Positions 33,247 through 41,097 of a stretch of 64,000 nt of DNA are shown here, in pieces. The first letter of the stretch is position 1. Every line of letters begins with the position of its first letter. The position numbers and the translations under genes are program-made. The DNA comes from Myxococcales bacterium. GTDB lineage: Bacteria > Myxococcota > Myxococcia > Myxococcales > Myxococcaceae. Under the pieces are notes generated by a model, which saw only the letters and a list, made by a program, of their open reading frames with translations, was not told the origin of the DNA and searched no databases. The DNA lies in the NCBI GenBank assembly GCA_030681895.1, contig JAUXRI010000333.1, forward strand, positions 62,001-126,000, given 5' to 3'.

Positions 33247-33374
33247 CTCGCGGCGCCCCCGGGCACCGACGGACAGGGCAGGTGCACGCTCGCTTGCGCC
33301 GTCGTGGTCGCGGACACGCGCAGGTACGAGGCGTGCGGGTACACGCCCCTCACTTCGATTCTGGAGACATTCAT
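33243..33374 (-). pseudogene. 43-codon copy of the DUF4403 gene's 3' end
   Basis: MNVSRIEVRGVYPHASYLRV then SATTTAQASVHLPCPSVPGG. The DUF4403 protein (34730-36094) ends MNVAKIEVSGVYPHASYLRV then YVTTTAQASVYLPCPSAPG. The DNA of the two stretches is also alike over about 130 bp. The frame is open from ATG 33374, 5 bp after the OmpA stop, with AGAGGTGAG upstream, and it is coupled to the next gene, so it may still be translated. It lacks any signal or the rest of the domain. Confidence 0.7.
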
Positions 33375-33379
33375 CCGTC

Positions 33380-34603
33380 TCACCTCTCGCAGCGCACCTC
33401 GACACGCCGGTTGAGACTGCGCCCCACCTCGTCGGCGTTCGAGGCGAGCGGCGTCGCTTCGCCGCGACCCACCGCCGTCAACTGCTTCGCGTCGAGGCCG
33501 CGCTTCACCAACTCGGCCACCACCGCCTCGGCCCGCCGCCGCGACAGTTCGAGGTTGTACTGCTCCGCGCCTTCGCTGGAGGTGTGCCCTTCGATGATGG
33601 CCTTCGGAGAGCCGTCGTCCCTCAGCCCGGCCGCGAGCCGCTCCAGCAGTGGCTCCGAGTCGGGCAGGACCTTCGCGGTGTCGTACCCGAAACGAACGCC
33701 GTGCAGCACCGCGCCGCACGACACCTTCTTCGCCGGCGGCGCGGGGCACTTCTCCTTGGGGCCCAGCGTCGCCGATGACAGCTCAACCACTCTGAAGGGT
33801 GCGCCGTTGGTGCTGCGCACGCCGCGCAGCACCCCAGCGACGGTGCGCTGCAGCACCCACAGGCTCACGACCTTCGTGCGCGTCGCGACACCACGCGCGC
33901 GGAGCATGGGCCCTGACACCGTGCCGTGCAGCGTTCCTTCGCCGTCGAAGCACCCCGTCACCACCGGGCCGTCTTGCTGCAGGTCGAGCGAGTCATTCTT
34001 CAGACGATACCCTCCGTTGAAGCCCTCTGCGCGCGGCGCCTCGGCCTGTGTCCCTTCACCGACCAACTCGCTGAAGTGGAACGTCGACTTCGCCTCTCTG
34101 ACGTCGAGGCCACCCGAGAGCTCGACCCTGACCCATCGCACCGCAGGTTGTTCAGGCGTGAGCGTCAACGACGTCTCGAGACCCTTCTTGCCGTGGGCCG
34201 ACAACGTGGCGCGCCCCAACACCTCGAAGCCAGCGTCCGGGCCGACTGACGAGCCCGCCACCACCACCTCACGGAAGAACGTCTGAAAGGCGCTGGGCGT
34301 CTCGTGCACCTCAGGTACCGCCAGGCGCGTGAACGTCGTCGGCGCTGGCAGCTCGTAGAGGAACCACGCCCCAGCATCAGGGGCTGCCTGCGTCAGCACC
34401 GAAGCCTTCACGGTGTTGCCATCGATGAGGTCGAGCGCCTGCTCGAAGCCGATGGGCGTTGCCTGGCCCGTCACGCCGAAGGCCAGCGGCAACGCGCCCG
34501 AAGCGAACGTGAAGAGGTCGGGAGGCCCCACCTTCTCGCCGTCGGCCGCAGCCGCGAGGAAGGGAACCACCGCAAGCAGCCACACTGCCCGAGCGCTTCG
34601 CAT
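33380..34603 (-). CDS. OmpA-family outer-membrane protein
   Basis: 407 residues with a signal peptide (AVWLLAVVPFLAAAA). Residues ~30-290 are an N-terminal extracellular or periplasmic part (FGVTGQATPIGFEQALDLIDG..., a strand-rich region with a discoidin-like look: WFLYELPAPTTFTRLAVPEV, RWVRVELSGGLDVREA). The C-terminal OmpA domain (~300-405) has VRFGYDTAKVLPDSEPLLERLA, IIEGHTSSEGAEQYNLELSRRRAEAVVAELV and NRRVEVRCE, the peptidoglycan-binding residues. It likely anchors the outer membrane to the wall. It is the first of a run with the short DUF4403 copy and the HhH protein. Confidence 0.9.
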   Translation of the reverse strand: MRSARAVWLLAVVPFLAAAADGEKVGPPDLFTFASGALPLAFGVTGQATPIGFEQALDLIDGNTVKASVLTQAAPDAGAWFLYELPAPTTFTRLAVPEVHETPSAFQTFFREVVVAGSSVGPDAGFEVLGRATLSAHGKKGLETSLTLTPEQPAVRWVRVELSGGLDVREAKSTFHFSELVGEGTQAEAPRAEGFNGGYRLKNDSLDLQQDGPVVTGCFDGEGTLHGTVSGPMLRARGVATRTKVVSLWVLQRTVAGVLRGVRSTNGAPFRVVELSSATLGPKEKCPAPPAKKVSCGAVLHGVRFGYDTAKVLPDSEPLLERLAAGLRDDGSPKAIIEGHTSSEGAEQYNLELSRRRAEAVVAELVKRGLDAKQLTAVGRGEATPLASNADEVGRSLNRRVEVRCER

Positions 34604-34729
34604 GTCGACTCTCTACACGCAGGGTGGGCTCAGGTGCGCGCTCGTGAGGGAGAGCAGGTCTTCTGCGACGTGAGCGGGGAGCACCTCGACGCGTCAGCGA
34701 CAGCTCGTTTGGAGTTCAGGCGCTGGTGG

Positions 34730-36094
34730 TCAGCGGGCGCCAGTCTCGCGAGCGGCCACACCCGGCGCCGACGGACATGGCAGGTACACGCTCGCCTGCG
34801 CCGTCGTCGTCACGTACACGCGCAGGTACGACGCGTGCGGGTACACGCCGCTTACTTCGATTTTGGCGACGTTCATCTTCACGCAGCCGCCCTCGAAGCC
34901 GACGTCGTTGGAGAGCTTCGTGCGCACGGTGTGGAACCGCTCCGCGAGGTCGAGCTTGAGCGCCTGCCTCGCCTGGTCCCGAATGCCGTTCGCGTCGAGG
35001 CTCGCCTTCAGGCCCAGCAGGAAGCTGCTCGTCTGCACCGTGGGCTCGAGGTCGGGAATGCGCAGCTCGTTGTCCACCACGACAGGGTGGCCCGCGAAGT
35101 AGAGGTCTCCGTCGAGGGTCGCCGAGAGGCCCGCGGCCTTGATGGGCCCGGCGAGATGCAGCTTCACCACCAACTGGTCCTGCTGTGACGCGAACACCTC
35201 GGGGTCCGACAGGAAGAGCTCGGGGTACGACTTCGAGAAGAAGAGCTTCCCGTCGGTGAAGGCGAGCGACATGGCTTTGGCGAGCTCTTCGTAGCGGGCG
35301 GCGATGGGCACCACGACGCTGAAGGGACCCGACGGCAGCGTCGCGACGTTCGCCAGGCGCGGCGCTTCGGTCTGCGCCACCTCGGTGCTGCACGGGAGCG
35401 ACACCGACGGCGCCACCACGAACGCGAGGTCCTTCTCGAAACCACCGGCGAGCACGGTCGGGCCCGCCTCGATGGACGTCACCTTCAACGTCGCGCAGCC
35501 GTCGGCAGTGCCGAGCGGCAGCTTCATCGGCGCGGAGATCTTCTCGTACGCCGTCTTCACCTGCGGCGAGAGGTCCCACGAGAACTGCTCGATGGCGCCG
35601 TCGATGGCCTCCTGGGCGCGCTCCAGCACACTGGCCATGCCCTGGGCGGTGCGCAACCGAAGGTCCTTCGACTCCACCTTCGTCTTCGCGCCCTGCAGCC
35701 GCGCCTTCCAGTCGCTGGTGATGACGGGCTCTCCGCTGACGGCGACCGAGACGGGCACCACCATCTTGCCCAGCATCGGCAGCTCGACGTCGAGGGATAG
35801 CTCGGTCTTGAGCTCGACGCGCTGATCAGCGAAGCGCAGGGTGAAGGGACTCCGGCTCCACTTCACCGCGCGTGGGCCTCGAAAGTCGAAGCTCGTCTCG
35901 CCGCTCGACGGGACGCGCGTGTCGAGGGCTTGCTTGAGGCCGTCGGCCGTCGCGGTGATGTGCACGACGAGCTTGGCCGGCAGCGGCTCGGCCGGCGGCG
36001 CGCTCGTCGAAGCGGAAGGGCGTGACGGGTACAGCGGCATGGTGGCGCAGCCGGCAGCGAAGAGCGTCAACGTGGCGAGGAGCGTGCGCGTCAT
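34730..36094 (-). CDS. DUF4403 family lipoprotein
   Basis: 454 residues from ATG 36094 (MTRTLLATLTLFAAGC); the lipobox is FAAGC. The body matches DUF4403, large two-fold tubular proteins of the envelope related to lipid-binding TULIP domains: FDFRGPRAVKWSRSPFTLRF, RLRTAQGMASVLERAQEAIDGAI, two similar halves (~60-240 and ~260-440) and the closing KIEVSGVYPHASYLRVYVTTTAQASVYL. Two Cys (DGCATL, LPCST) may pair. The last 44 codons are copied at 33243-33374. Possibly a lipid carrier between membranes; inferred from fold only. Confidence 0.8.
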   Translation of the reverse strand: MTRTLLATLTLFAAGCATMPLYPSRPSASTSAPPAEPLPAKLVVHITATADGLKQALDTRVPSSGETSFDFRGPRAVKWSRSPFTLRFADQRVELKTELSLDVELPMLGKMVVPVSVAVSGEPVITSDWKARLQGAKTKVESKDLRLRTAQGMASVLERAQEAIDGAIEQFSWDLSPQVKTAYEKISAPMKLPLGTADGCATLKVTSIEAGPTVLAGGFEKDLAFVVAPSVSLPCSTEVAQTEAPRLANVATLPSGPFSVVVPIAARYEELAKAMSLAFTDGKLFFSKSYPELFLSDPEVFASQQDQLVVKLHLAGPIKAAGLSATLDGDLYFAGHPVVVDNELRIPDLEPTVQTSSFLLGLKASLDANGIRDQARQALKLDLAERFHTVRTKLSNDVGFEGGCVKMNVAKIEVSGVYPHASYLRVYVTTTAQASVYLPCPSAPGVAARETGAR

Positions 36095-36151
36095 GCGGCG
36101 GAACAAACCTCAAGCCAGCCCACAACGCGACAGTGCTCGGGGTACCGTCCG

Positions 36152-36667
36152 GTGATGACTTCGTTCGTGGCACTCCTGCGGGGCATCAACGTCGGCGGCA
36201 AGCGCATGCTGCCGATGAAGGACCTCGTTGCCCTCTTCACGAAGGCCGGCGCGATGAACGTGCAGACGTACCTTCAGAGCGGGAATGTCGTGTTCGACGC
36301 GAAGACGGCTCCAGCCATCGTCGAGCGCGTGCGCAGCGCCATCGAGACGAAGTTCGGCTTCGACGTGCCGATGGTGGTGCGCTCCGGCGACGCGCTCGAT
36401 GGAGTCGTCGCTTCGAACCCGTTCGATGACGTCGAGCATGCGCACGTGGTGTTTCTCGCCGATGCGCCCATGCCCGCGCAGGTGAAGGCGCTCGATCCGA
36501 ACCGTTCACCAGGTGACCGCTTCGTGGTGCGAGGTGGTGACGTGTTTCTTCATCTTCCCAACGGCGTCGCCCGCACGAAGCTCAGCAACGCGTGGTTCGA
36601 CTCGCAGCTGAAGACGGTCAGCACGGTGCGGAACTGGAAGACGGTGCTCGCCCTCGCGCGGCTGTAG
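36152..36667 (+). CDS. DUF1697 family protein
   Basis: 171 residues, GTG at 36152 or ATG at 36155. The start MTSFVALLRGINVGGKRMLPMKDLVALF and YLQSGNVVFDAK are the hallmark of DUF1697. The middle RSGDALDGVVASNPF and end TVRNWKTVLALARL also match. The family is of unknown function. It is divergent from the DUF4403 gene with 57 bp between starts and convergent with the Sel1 gene. Confidence 0.88.
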   Translation: MMTSFVALLRGINVGGKRMLPMKDLVALFTKAGAMNVQTYLQSGNVVFDAKTAPAIVERVRSAIETKFGFDVPMVVRSGDALDGVVASNPFDDVEHAHVVFLADAPMPAQVKALDPNRSPGDRFVVRGGDVFLHLPNGVARTKLSNAWFDSQLKTVSTVRNWKTVLALARL

Positions 36668-36676
36668 CAGCTGACG

Positions 36677-37489
36677 TCACTCCTCGGGCGGCGCGAGGCC
36701 CTTCTCTTTGCAGCCGTCGTCATCACCAAGCCGGCACGCGCGCGCGAAGGCCTTGTCGGCGGTGCGGTCGTCACCTTGCTTGCGCAAGAAACGGCCCGCG
36801 TTGGTACACGCCGCGCCGTTGCCGCCCTTGCACGCCTTCGTCCACAACGTCATCGCCTGCTCGAGGCTCTTCACGACGCCGAGGCCCGCAGCCGTCGCGT
36901 TGCCGAGCTGGTTGCAGCCTGACGCCGAGCCACCGTCGCACGCGCGCTTGAACAACGCGGCCGCCTTCTCGACGTCCTTCGCGCCCAGCTCGCCCTGCGC
37001 CCACAGACTGCCCAACGTTCCGCACGCGAACGCATCACCCCCGTCACACGCCTTCTGCGACAGCTGCGCCGACTTCTTCGCGTCCTTCACGACGCCTTCG
37101 CCGTCCCAATAGAACGAGGCGAGGTTGGAGCAGCCGAGCACGTCTCCTCCGTCGCACGCCTTGGTGAAGAGCCCGATGGCCCGCTTGACGACGGCGGCGT
37201 CACGGCTGTTCTCGACGAGACGGAAGGCGAGCTTCGAGCAGCCGCGGAGCGCGTCGCGGTCACACGCCTGCTGGTACCGCTCGAGCGCTGTGCTTCGACA
37301 CGTCGCGACGAGCGCGTCTCCGGCCTCGATGCACGCCGTCGCGGGTTTCTTCTCGCAGGGACCGGTCGCGTGCTTCGGGTCCTTCGACGTGGCGGGACAG
37401 GGGTCGGCAGCGAACGAGAGGCCGGCGCTGAGCGACACGAGCAGCGGCAACCCACGAGTGACGAAGCGGAGGTCGAGCACGGCGAGCAC
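36677..37489 (-). CDS. Sel1-repeat secreted protein
   Basis: About 270 residues from GTG 37489; a GTG at 37480 is an alternative. A signal peptide (LPLLVSLSAGLSFAA) is followed by a Cys-rich start and five or six Sel1-type repeats of ~36 residues, each with ACDGGDxxGCxxLA (KACDGGDVLGCSNLASFYWDGEG, KACDGGDAFACGTLGSLW, RACDGGSASGCNQLGN, KACKGGNGAACTNAG). The paired Cys in each repeat are typical of bacterial disulfide-bridged Sel1 proteins such as HcpA-like lipoproteins. Likely a protein-interaction module in the periplasm. Confidence 0.85.
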   Translation of the reverse strand: MLAVLDLRFVTRGLPLLVSLSAGLSFAADPCPATSKDPKHATGPCEKKPATACIEAGDALVATCRSTALERYQQACDRDALRGCSKLAFRLVENSRDAAVVKRAIGLFTKACDGGDVLGCSNLASFYWDGEGVVKDAKKSAQLSQKACDGGDAFACGTLGSLWAQGELGAKDVEKAAALFKRACDGGSASGCNQLGNATAAGLGVVKSLEQAMTLWTKACKGGNGAACTNAGRFLRKQGDDRTADKAFARACRLGDDDGCKEKGLAPPEE

Positions 37490-37502
37490 TCTACCTGTCA
37501 GC

Positions 37503-38819
37503 TCACGGACACGGCAGCGGCGGCATCGGGCAGGCGCCGTTGGTGTCGCGAGGGTGCGTCTCTTTGCACTGTGCGATGCGCGTGAAGGTGTTGCCCGCGA
37601 GGAAGCTGGGCTTGTTGTCGTCTCGCCAGCCACGGTCGATGGCGTTGGTCGCGCTGTCGACGAACTCGGAGTTGGTGACGAGGCTCGAGGGAGGCACGTG
37701 GTACACGCGCACCGCGCCACCGTTGGTGGTGGTGCCGTTCATCACCGACTGGCACGAGTTGCTGCCTGAACTCTGCAGCTTCCCCGCGAACTCGATGCGT
37801 ACGTGGTCGAGCGCGTTGCGCGGGTCATCACCACCCAGCCAGATGCCGAGCCAGTCTCCGGCCGCGGGCGCCGCGTCGGCCGAGGTGAAGACGATGGGCT
37901 TCGCAGCCGTGCCGCGCGCGATGAGCACTCCGCGTGACGGCGTGCCGCCCGGGTCGACGCTCAGGTGGCCGGTGCTCTTCTTGAACTTCCAGCGCACGCC
38001 CGGCTCGATGGTCAGCACTGCGACCGTCCCCGCGCCGACGGCGCCAACGGCTGTGACGCCGGCCTGGTTGATGCCGCCCGAGAGATACGGAACGCCGCGC
38101 TCCTTCAGCGTCATGTCCCAGCGGATGCCCGGGTTGTCCATGAGCAGGATGTCGTCCTGCGTGTTGCCCGTGTAGTCGCCGGTCGGCAGCGTGCCGACGA
38201 GGTTCGCGTCGCTGGTGACGGCGTGGCCAGCCGAGCCCGTGATGGTGAGCGACGTGGAGTCAGCGCTGAAGCCACCACCGTTCTGCAGCCGCACGCCCTG
38301 ACTGCCCGAGCCCTTCACCGTCAGGTGGTCGACGAAGAGCACCGGGTCCGGAGCCGTCAGCGTCGCGGCGTTGGCGCTGCGAACGTCGAGCGCGCCCGGG
38401 AGGTCGACCACCGTGTTGAGCGGAGCGCCGCCATTCTCGAGCGTCGCGTAGCTGAAGCGCGCGGTGCCGCCGATGAGACGAATCGACGCCCACTTCTGCG
38501 CCCCGTCGGCGTTCTTGATGACGACGGGCTGAGTGGCGGTGCCGTTGGCGATGATGGAGCCGCCCGCGTTCACCGTGACGGTCTTGTCAGCCGCGAGCGT
38601 CACCACCGCGCAGGGTTCGAGCGTGATGGCGGCCGAGATGCTCGTGTCGAAGGGCAACACGTGAGGGCTCGTCGCGGCCGTCCACGTCTCGGCCGTCGAC
38701 AGACTGGCCCCGTGCATCGTGCCCGCGCCGGTCGGGGCTGGGCAGGTGTTGGGCATCATCGCGGGCGAACAACTGAGGCAGACGGCGACGACGAAGCAGG
38801 GAAGTCGAAGGTCGCGCAT
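37503..38819 (-). CDS. Right-handed beta-helix lipoprotein
   Basis: 438 residues from ATG 38819 (MRDLRLPCFVVAVCLSCS), with a lipobox-like Cys. The mature part contains regular coils of a parallel beta-helix: GGSIIANGTATQPVVIKNADG, ARFSYATLENGG, LTVKGSGSQGVRLQNGGGFS, LIARGTAAKPIVFTSADA, GIWLGGDDPRNALDHVRIEFAG and SLVTNSEFVDSATNAI. This resembles the pectate-lyase-like surface proteins of myxobacteria. No catalytic carboxylates can be assigned. The last Cys-rich segment (CKETHPRDTNGACPMPPLPC) may close the coil. Confidence 0.75.
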   Translation of the reverse strand: MRDLRLPCFVVAVCLSCSPAMMPNTCPAPTGAGTMHGASLSTAETWTAATSPHVLPFDTSISAAITLEPCAVVTLAADKTVTVNAGGSIIANGTATQPVVIKNADGAQKWASIRLIGGTARFSYATLENGGAPLNTVVDLPGALDVRSANAATLTAPDPVLFVDHLTVKGSGSQGVRLQNGGGFSADSTSLTITGSAGHAVTSDANLVGTLPTGDYTGNTQDDILLMDNPGIRWDMTLKERGVPYLSGGINQAGVTAVGAVGAGTVAVLTIEPGVRWKFKKSTGHLSVDPGGTPSRGVLIARGTAAKPIVFTSADAAPAAGDWLGIWLGGDDPRNALDHVRIEFAGKLQSSGSNSCQSVMNGTTTNGGAVRVYHVPPSSLVTNSEFVDSATNAIDRGWRDDNKPSFLAGNTFTRIAQCKETHPRDTNGACPMPPLPCP

Positions 38820-38968
38820 GGCGCGCACTTGACCAGAGTGGCCGCGAAAGTCCGGTCTTTCTCGGTGACAGATGCCGGTCTGCCACCCGCCCCGGTCCAC
38901 TCCGTGCGCGCGGGCTCGCGCAAAGTGACTCATGAGCGGAATCCGTCGTCGACCGGGTCCTTCGACAA

Positions 38969-39015
38969 TCGAGTCTGAAGATTTCGACATTGGATGTGTT
39001 TTTTTTCAGACTCGA
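38969..39015. terminator. 11-bp perfect inverted repeat with internal hairpin and T8 tract
   Basis: TCGAGTCTGAA at 38969-38979 and TTCAGACTCGA at 39005-39015. Inside the 25-base loop is a small dyad ACAT-TGG-ATGT, then G and eight T, reading like an intrinsic terminator on the plus strand. The stretch is strikingly AT-rich. It lies just downstream of the minus-strand gene ending at 39041 and 150 bp upstream of the beta-helix gene start. Confidence 0.5.
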
Positions 39016-39040
39016 TGCGCTCCGGGTCGTCGCCCGCGCG

Positions 39041-39502
39041 TCACCAGAACTTCCACCATCGTTTCGGAACGCGTGGCGGCGTGACGACGACAGGAGGACG
39101 TCGCCGCGGCTCCTTCGGCGCTTCGGGGACTTCGCTGATCAACGTCGTGATTCTCTGGGTGAGCGACTTCAGCGCGTCCTTCCCGAGCCGCGGTGTGCAG
39201 GCGAGCGCGACCTCGACCTGCGGCATGACGCCGGCGGATCCACGCTGGGCGTGCTGTTCGAACGTCGCGTCGGTGGGCGCAAGGAACGTGTGGCCGCTGC
39301 TCTCGAGCTCGTCGAGCACCACCTCGATGGCGGGCGTCGCGGCGTCGATGCGCCTGCGGAACTCGTCCTCCTCACGCCGGTGCCGCTCCATGCCGTGCTC
39401 GATGGAGCCGTTCTCATCAGGCGCCCACGAGATGCTGATGCCGGCGTCCATCGTCACAGTGCAGCGGCTCAGCTTTCGTTCGGCTCGAGAACTCCCGCTC
39501 AT
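39041..39502 (-). CDS. Small cytoplasmic protein with Trp-rich C-terminus, unknown function
   Basis: 153 residues, no signal peptide. MSGSSRAERKLSRCTVTMDAGISISWAPDENG is followed by a helix (EEDEFRRRIDAATPAIEVVLDELE), a strand with GHTFLAPTDATFEQHAQRGSAG, a C-terminal helix (GKDALKSLTQRITTLISEV) and a Pro-rich tail ending RVPKRWWKFW. No family is recognised. It begins 13 bp after the stop of the peptidoglycan-binding gene, so the two are probably co-transcribed. Confidence 0.55.
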   Translation of the reverse strand: MSGSSRAERKLSRCTVTMDAGISISWAPDENGSIEHGMERHRREEDEFRRRIDAATPAIEVVLDELESSGHTFLAPTDATFEQHAQRGSAGVMPQVEVALACTPRLGKDALKSLTQRITTLISEVPEAPKEPRRRPPVVVTPPRVPKRWWKFW

Positions 39503-39515
39503 GCGCGGCAGTGTC

Positions 39516-40958
39516 TCACGCCAGCGGCACGAAGACCTTCAGCCCCGAGCGGCCATACGCGCCCAGCGTGTTGCGCTCGATGAAGTCGCTCGTCGACGAG
39601 CGGCCGTCGCCGGTGGTGATGGCGGTGTGGCCGTACTTCTGACCGAGCGCGCTCGAGGTGCGCTCCCACGTCAGCACCAGGCCGGGAATCTTCAGCGCCT
39701 CGGCCAGCGACAGGTTCACCTGACGGAAGTGCGCGCGCGGCAGGTTGTTGTCGATCTGGTTGCCATTTCCCCAGACGTGGAAGCCCATGGTGCGCTCGAT
39801 GGCCCGGCTCACGCCCGTCGCGCAGAGCCCCTGGCCGCTGTAGCCGCCCATCGACAGCGCGACCGACTTGCCGTTCGCGACCAGCCGGCGCATCTCGTTC
39901 GTCACCTGAATGCCGCCGGCCTTCGCGGCGAGCTTCTTCATCTGCTTCAGCTGGTTGGTGCCGATTTCTCCGTTGCGCTCGAGGTGGTGCTTCTTCTCGT
40001 ACGCCTTCACGGCCTTCTCGGTGCGCGCGTCGAACACGCCGTCGACCTTGCCCGGGTTGAAGCCGAGCTTCTTGAGCAGCTTCTCGCTCTGCTTCACCTC
40101 GGCGCTGTGTTCTCCGCGTGCCTGCGCCGGAGCAGCCGCCTGGCTCGAAAGAATGAACGACGTCTTGAGGCGCTTCCACGTCTGCGCGTCGACGCGGCCG
40201 CTGGGCTCGAGGCCCGAGTGCCGCTGGAACGCCTTCAGCGCGCCGGCCGTGCGCTCATCGAAGACGCCGTTGGTGTGCTGAGGGTCGAAGCCCGCCGCGC
40301 GCAGGTGTTTCTGCACGTTCTCGACCGAGGGACCCTTCGCGCCTTCACCGAAGCCCTTCTCTCCATTCGCGTGCTGCGCCATCGCGGCCTTCGCGGTCCG
40401 CACGTCGAGGTGACGCTGCGCCTTCGTCGGGTCGAGGCGGCGACGCTCGGGGTCGTGCGCGAGCGCGCGGACTTCATCGCGAAGAATCTCTCGGCCGTGT
40501 TCGGCGATCGCGCCAGTGCCGTTTCGAATGTCGGGCTGATCAGCCTTGAAAGCCTTCACCGCCGCCGCGGTCTCGCGCGAGTAGATGCCGTCGGCCTTGC
40601 CCACGTCGTAGCCGAGGGTCTGCAGCCGACGCTCGATGGTCTTGATGCCGTCGGACTTCTGGCCGACCGACACGAAGCCGTCCCTCTCTTTGCGGTGGTC
40701 GGCGATGCGCTCGCCGGTGTGGCGCAGCTTCGCCATCGTGCGCGCGTCGGGCGCTCCGGACGTCGGCAGACCCCACGCCGCCTGGAACTCCTGGAGCGCC
40801 TTCGCCAGCGCCGGCGAGGCCTTCCCATCCACCGTTCCCGGGCTGAAGCCGGCCCGTTTCAGCAGCCGCTCCGCCTCACGAACCGTTGCGGTCAAAGCCA
40901 CGGGAACGTCTGGAATCACTGGGGAAACAGGGCGGGGCAGGGTGATGGGACCGGGCAT
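39516..40958 (-). CDS. Peptidoglycan-binding protein with C-terminal CHAP-like cysteine hydrolase domain
   Basis: 480 residues from ATG 40958, which has GGAGG nine bases upstream. There is no signal peptide. Four PG_binding_1-type repeats are visible, each LLxxxGFxPGxVDGxxxxxTxxAVKAFQ: ~35-90, ~115-155, ~220-275 and ~300-360. The last ~120 residues hold GQGLCATGVSRAIERTMGF (possible catalytic Cys) and KYGHTAITTGDGRSS (possible His), the spacing of CHAP/NlpC-type amidases. It probably cleaves peptidoglycan. The lack of a Sec signal suggests release by lysis, a holin or an injection system, none of which is seen here. Confidence 0.75.
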   Translation of the reverse strand: MPGPITLPRPVSPVIPDVPVALTATVREAERLLKRAGFSPGTVDGKASPALAKALQEFQAAWGLPTSGAPDARTMAKLRHTGERIADHRKERDGFVSVGQKSDGIKTIERRLQTLGYDVGKADGIYSRETAAAVKAFKADQPDIRNGTGAIAEHGREILRDEVRALAHDPERRRLDPTKAQRHLDVRTAKAAMAQHANGEKGFGEGAKGPSVENVQKHLRAAGFDPQHTNGVFDERTAGALKAFQRHSGLEPSGRVDAQTWKRLKTSFILSSQAAAPAQARGEHSAEVKQSEKLLKKLGFNPGKVDGVFDARTEKAVKAYEKKHHLERNGEIGTNQLKQMKKLAAKAGGIQVTNEMRRLVANGKSVALSMGGYSGQGLCATGVSRAIERTMGFHVWGNGNQIDNNLPRAHFRQVNLSLAEALKIPGLVLTWERTSSALGQKYGHTAITTGDGRSSTSDFIERNTLGAYGRSGLKVFVPLA

Positions 40959-41097
40959 GACGACCTCCGTGGAGACGATGTATGGAATCGTCGGCCGAGG
41001 TCGGTCTTGGGTTCTGAGAAGGAACGCAAATCCAGCTGACATCTGGGCTCGAATTTCTCCCACTGCCGTCGAGCGCTCGGCGCAGTAACACCAGCGC

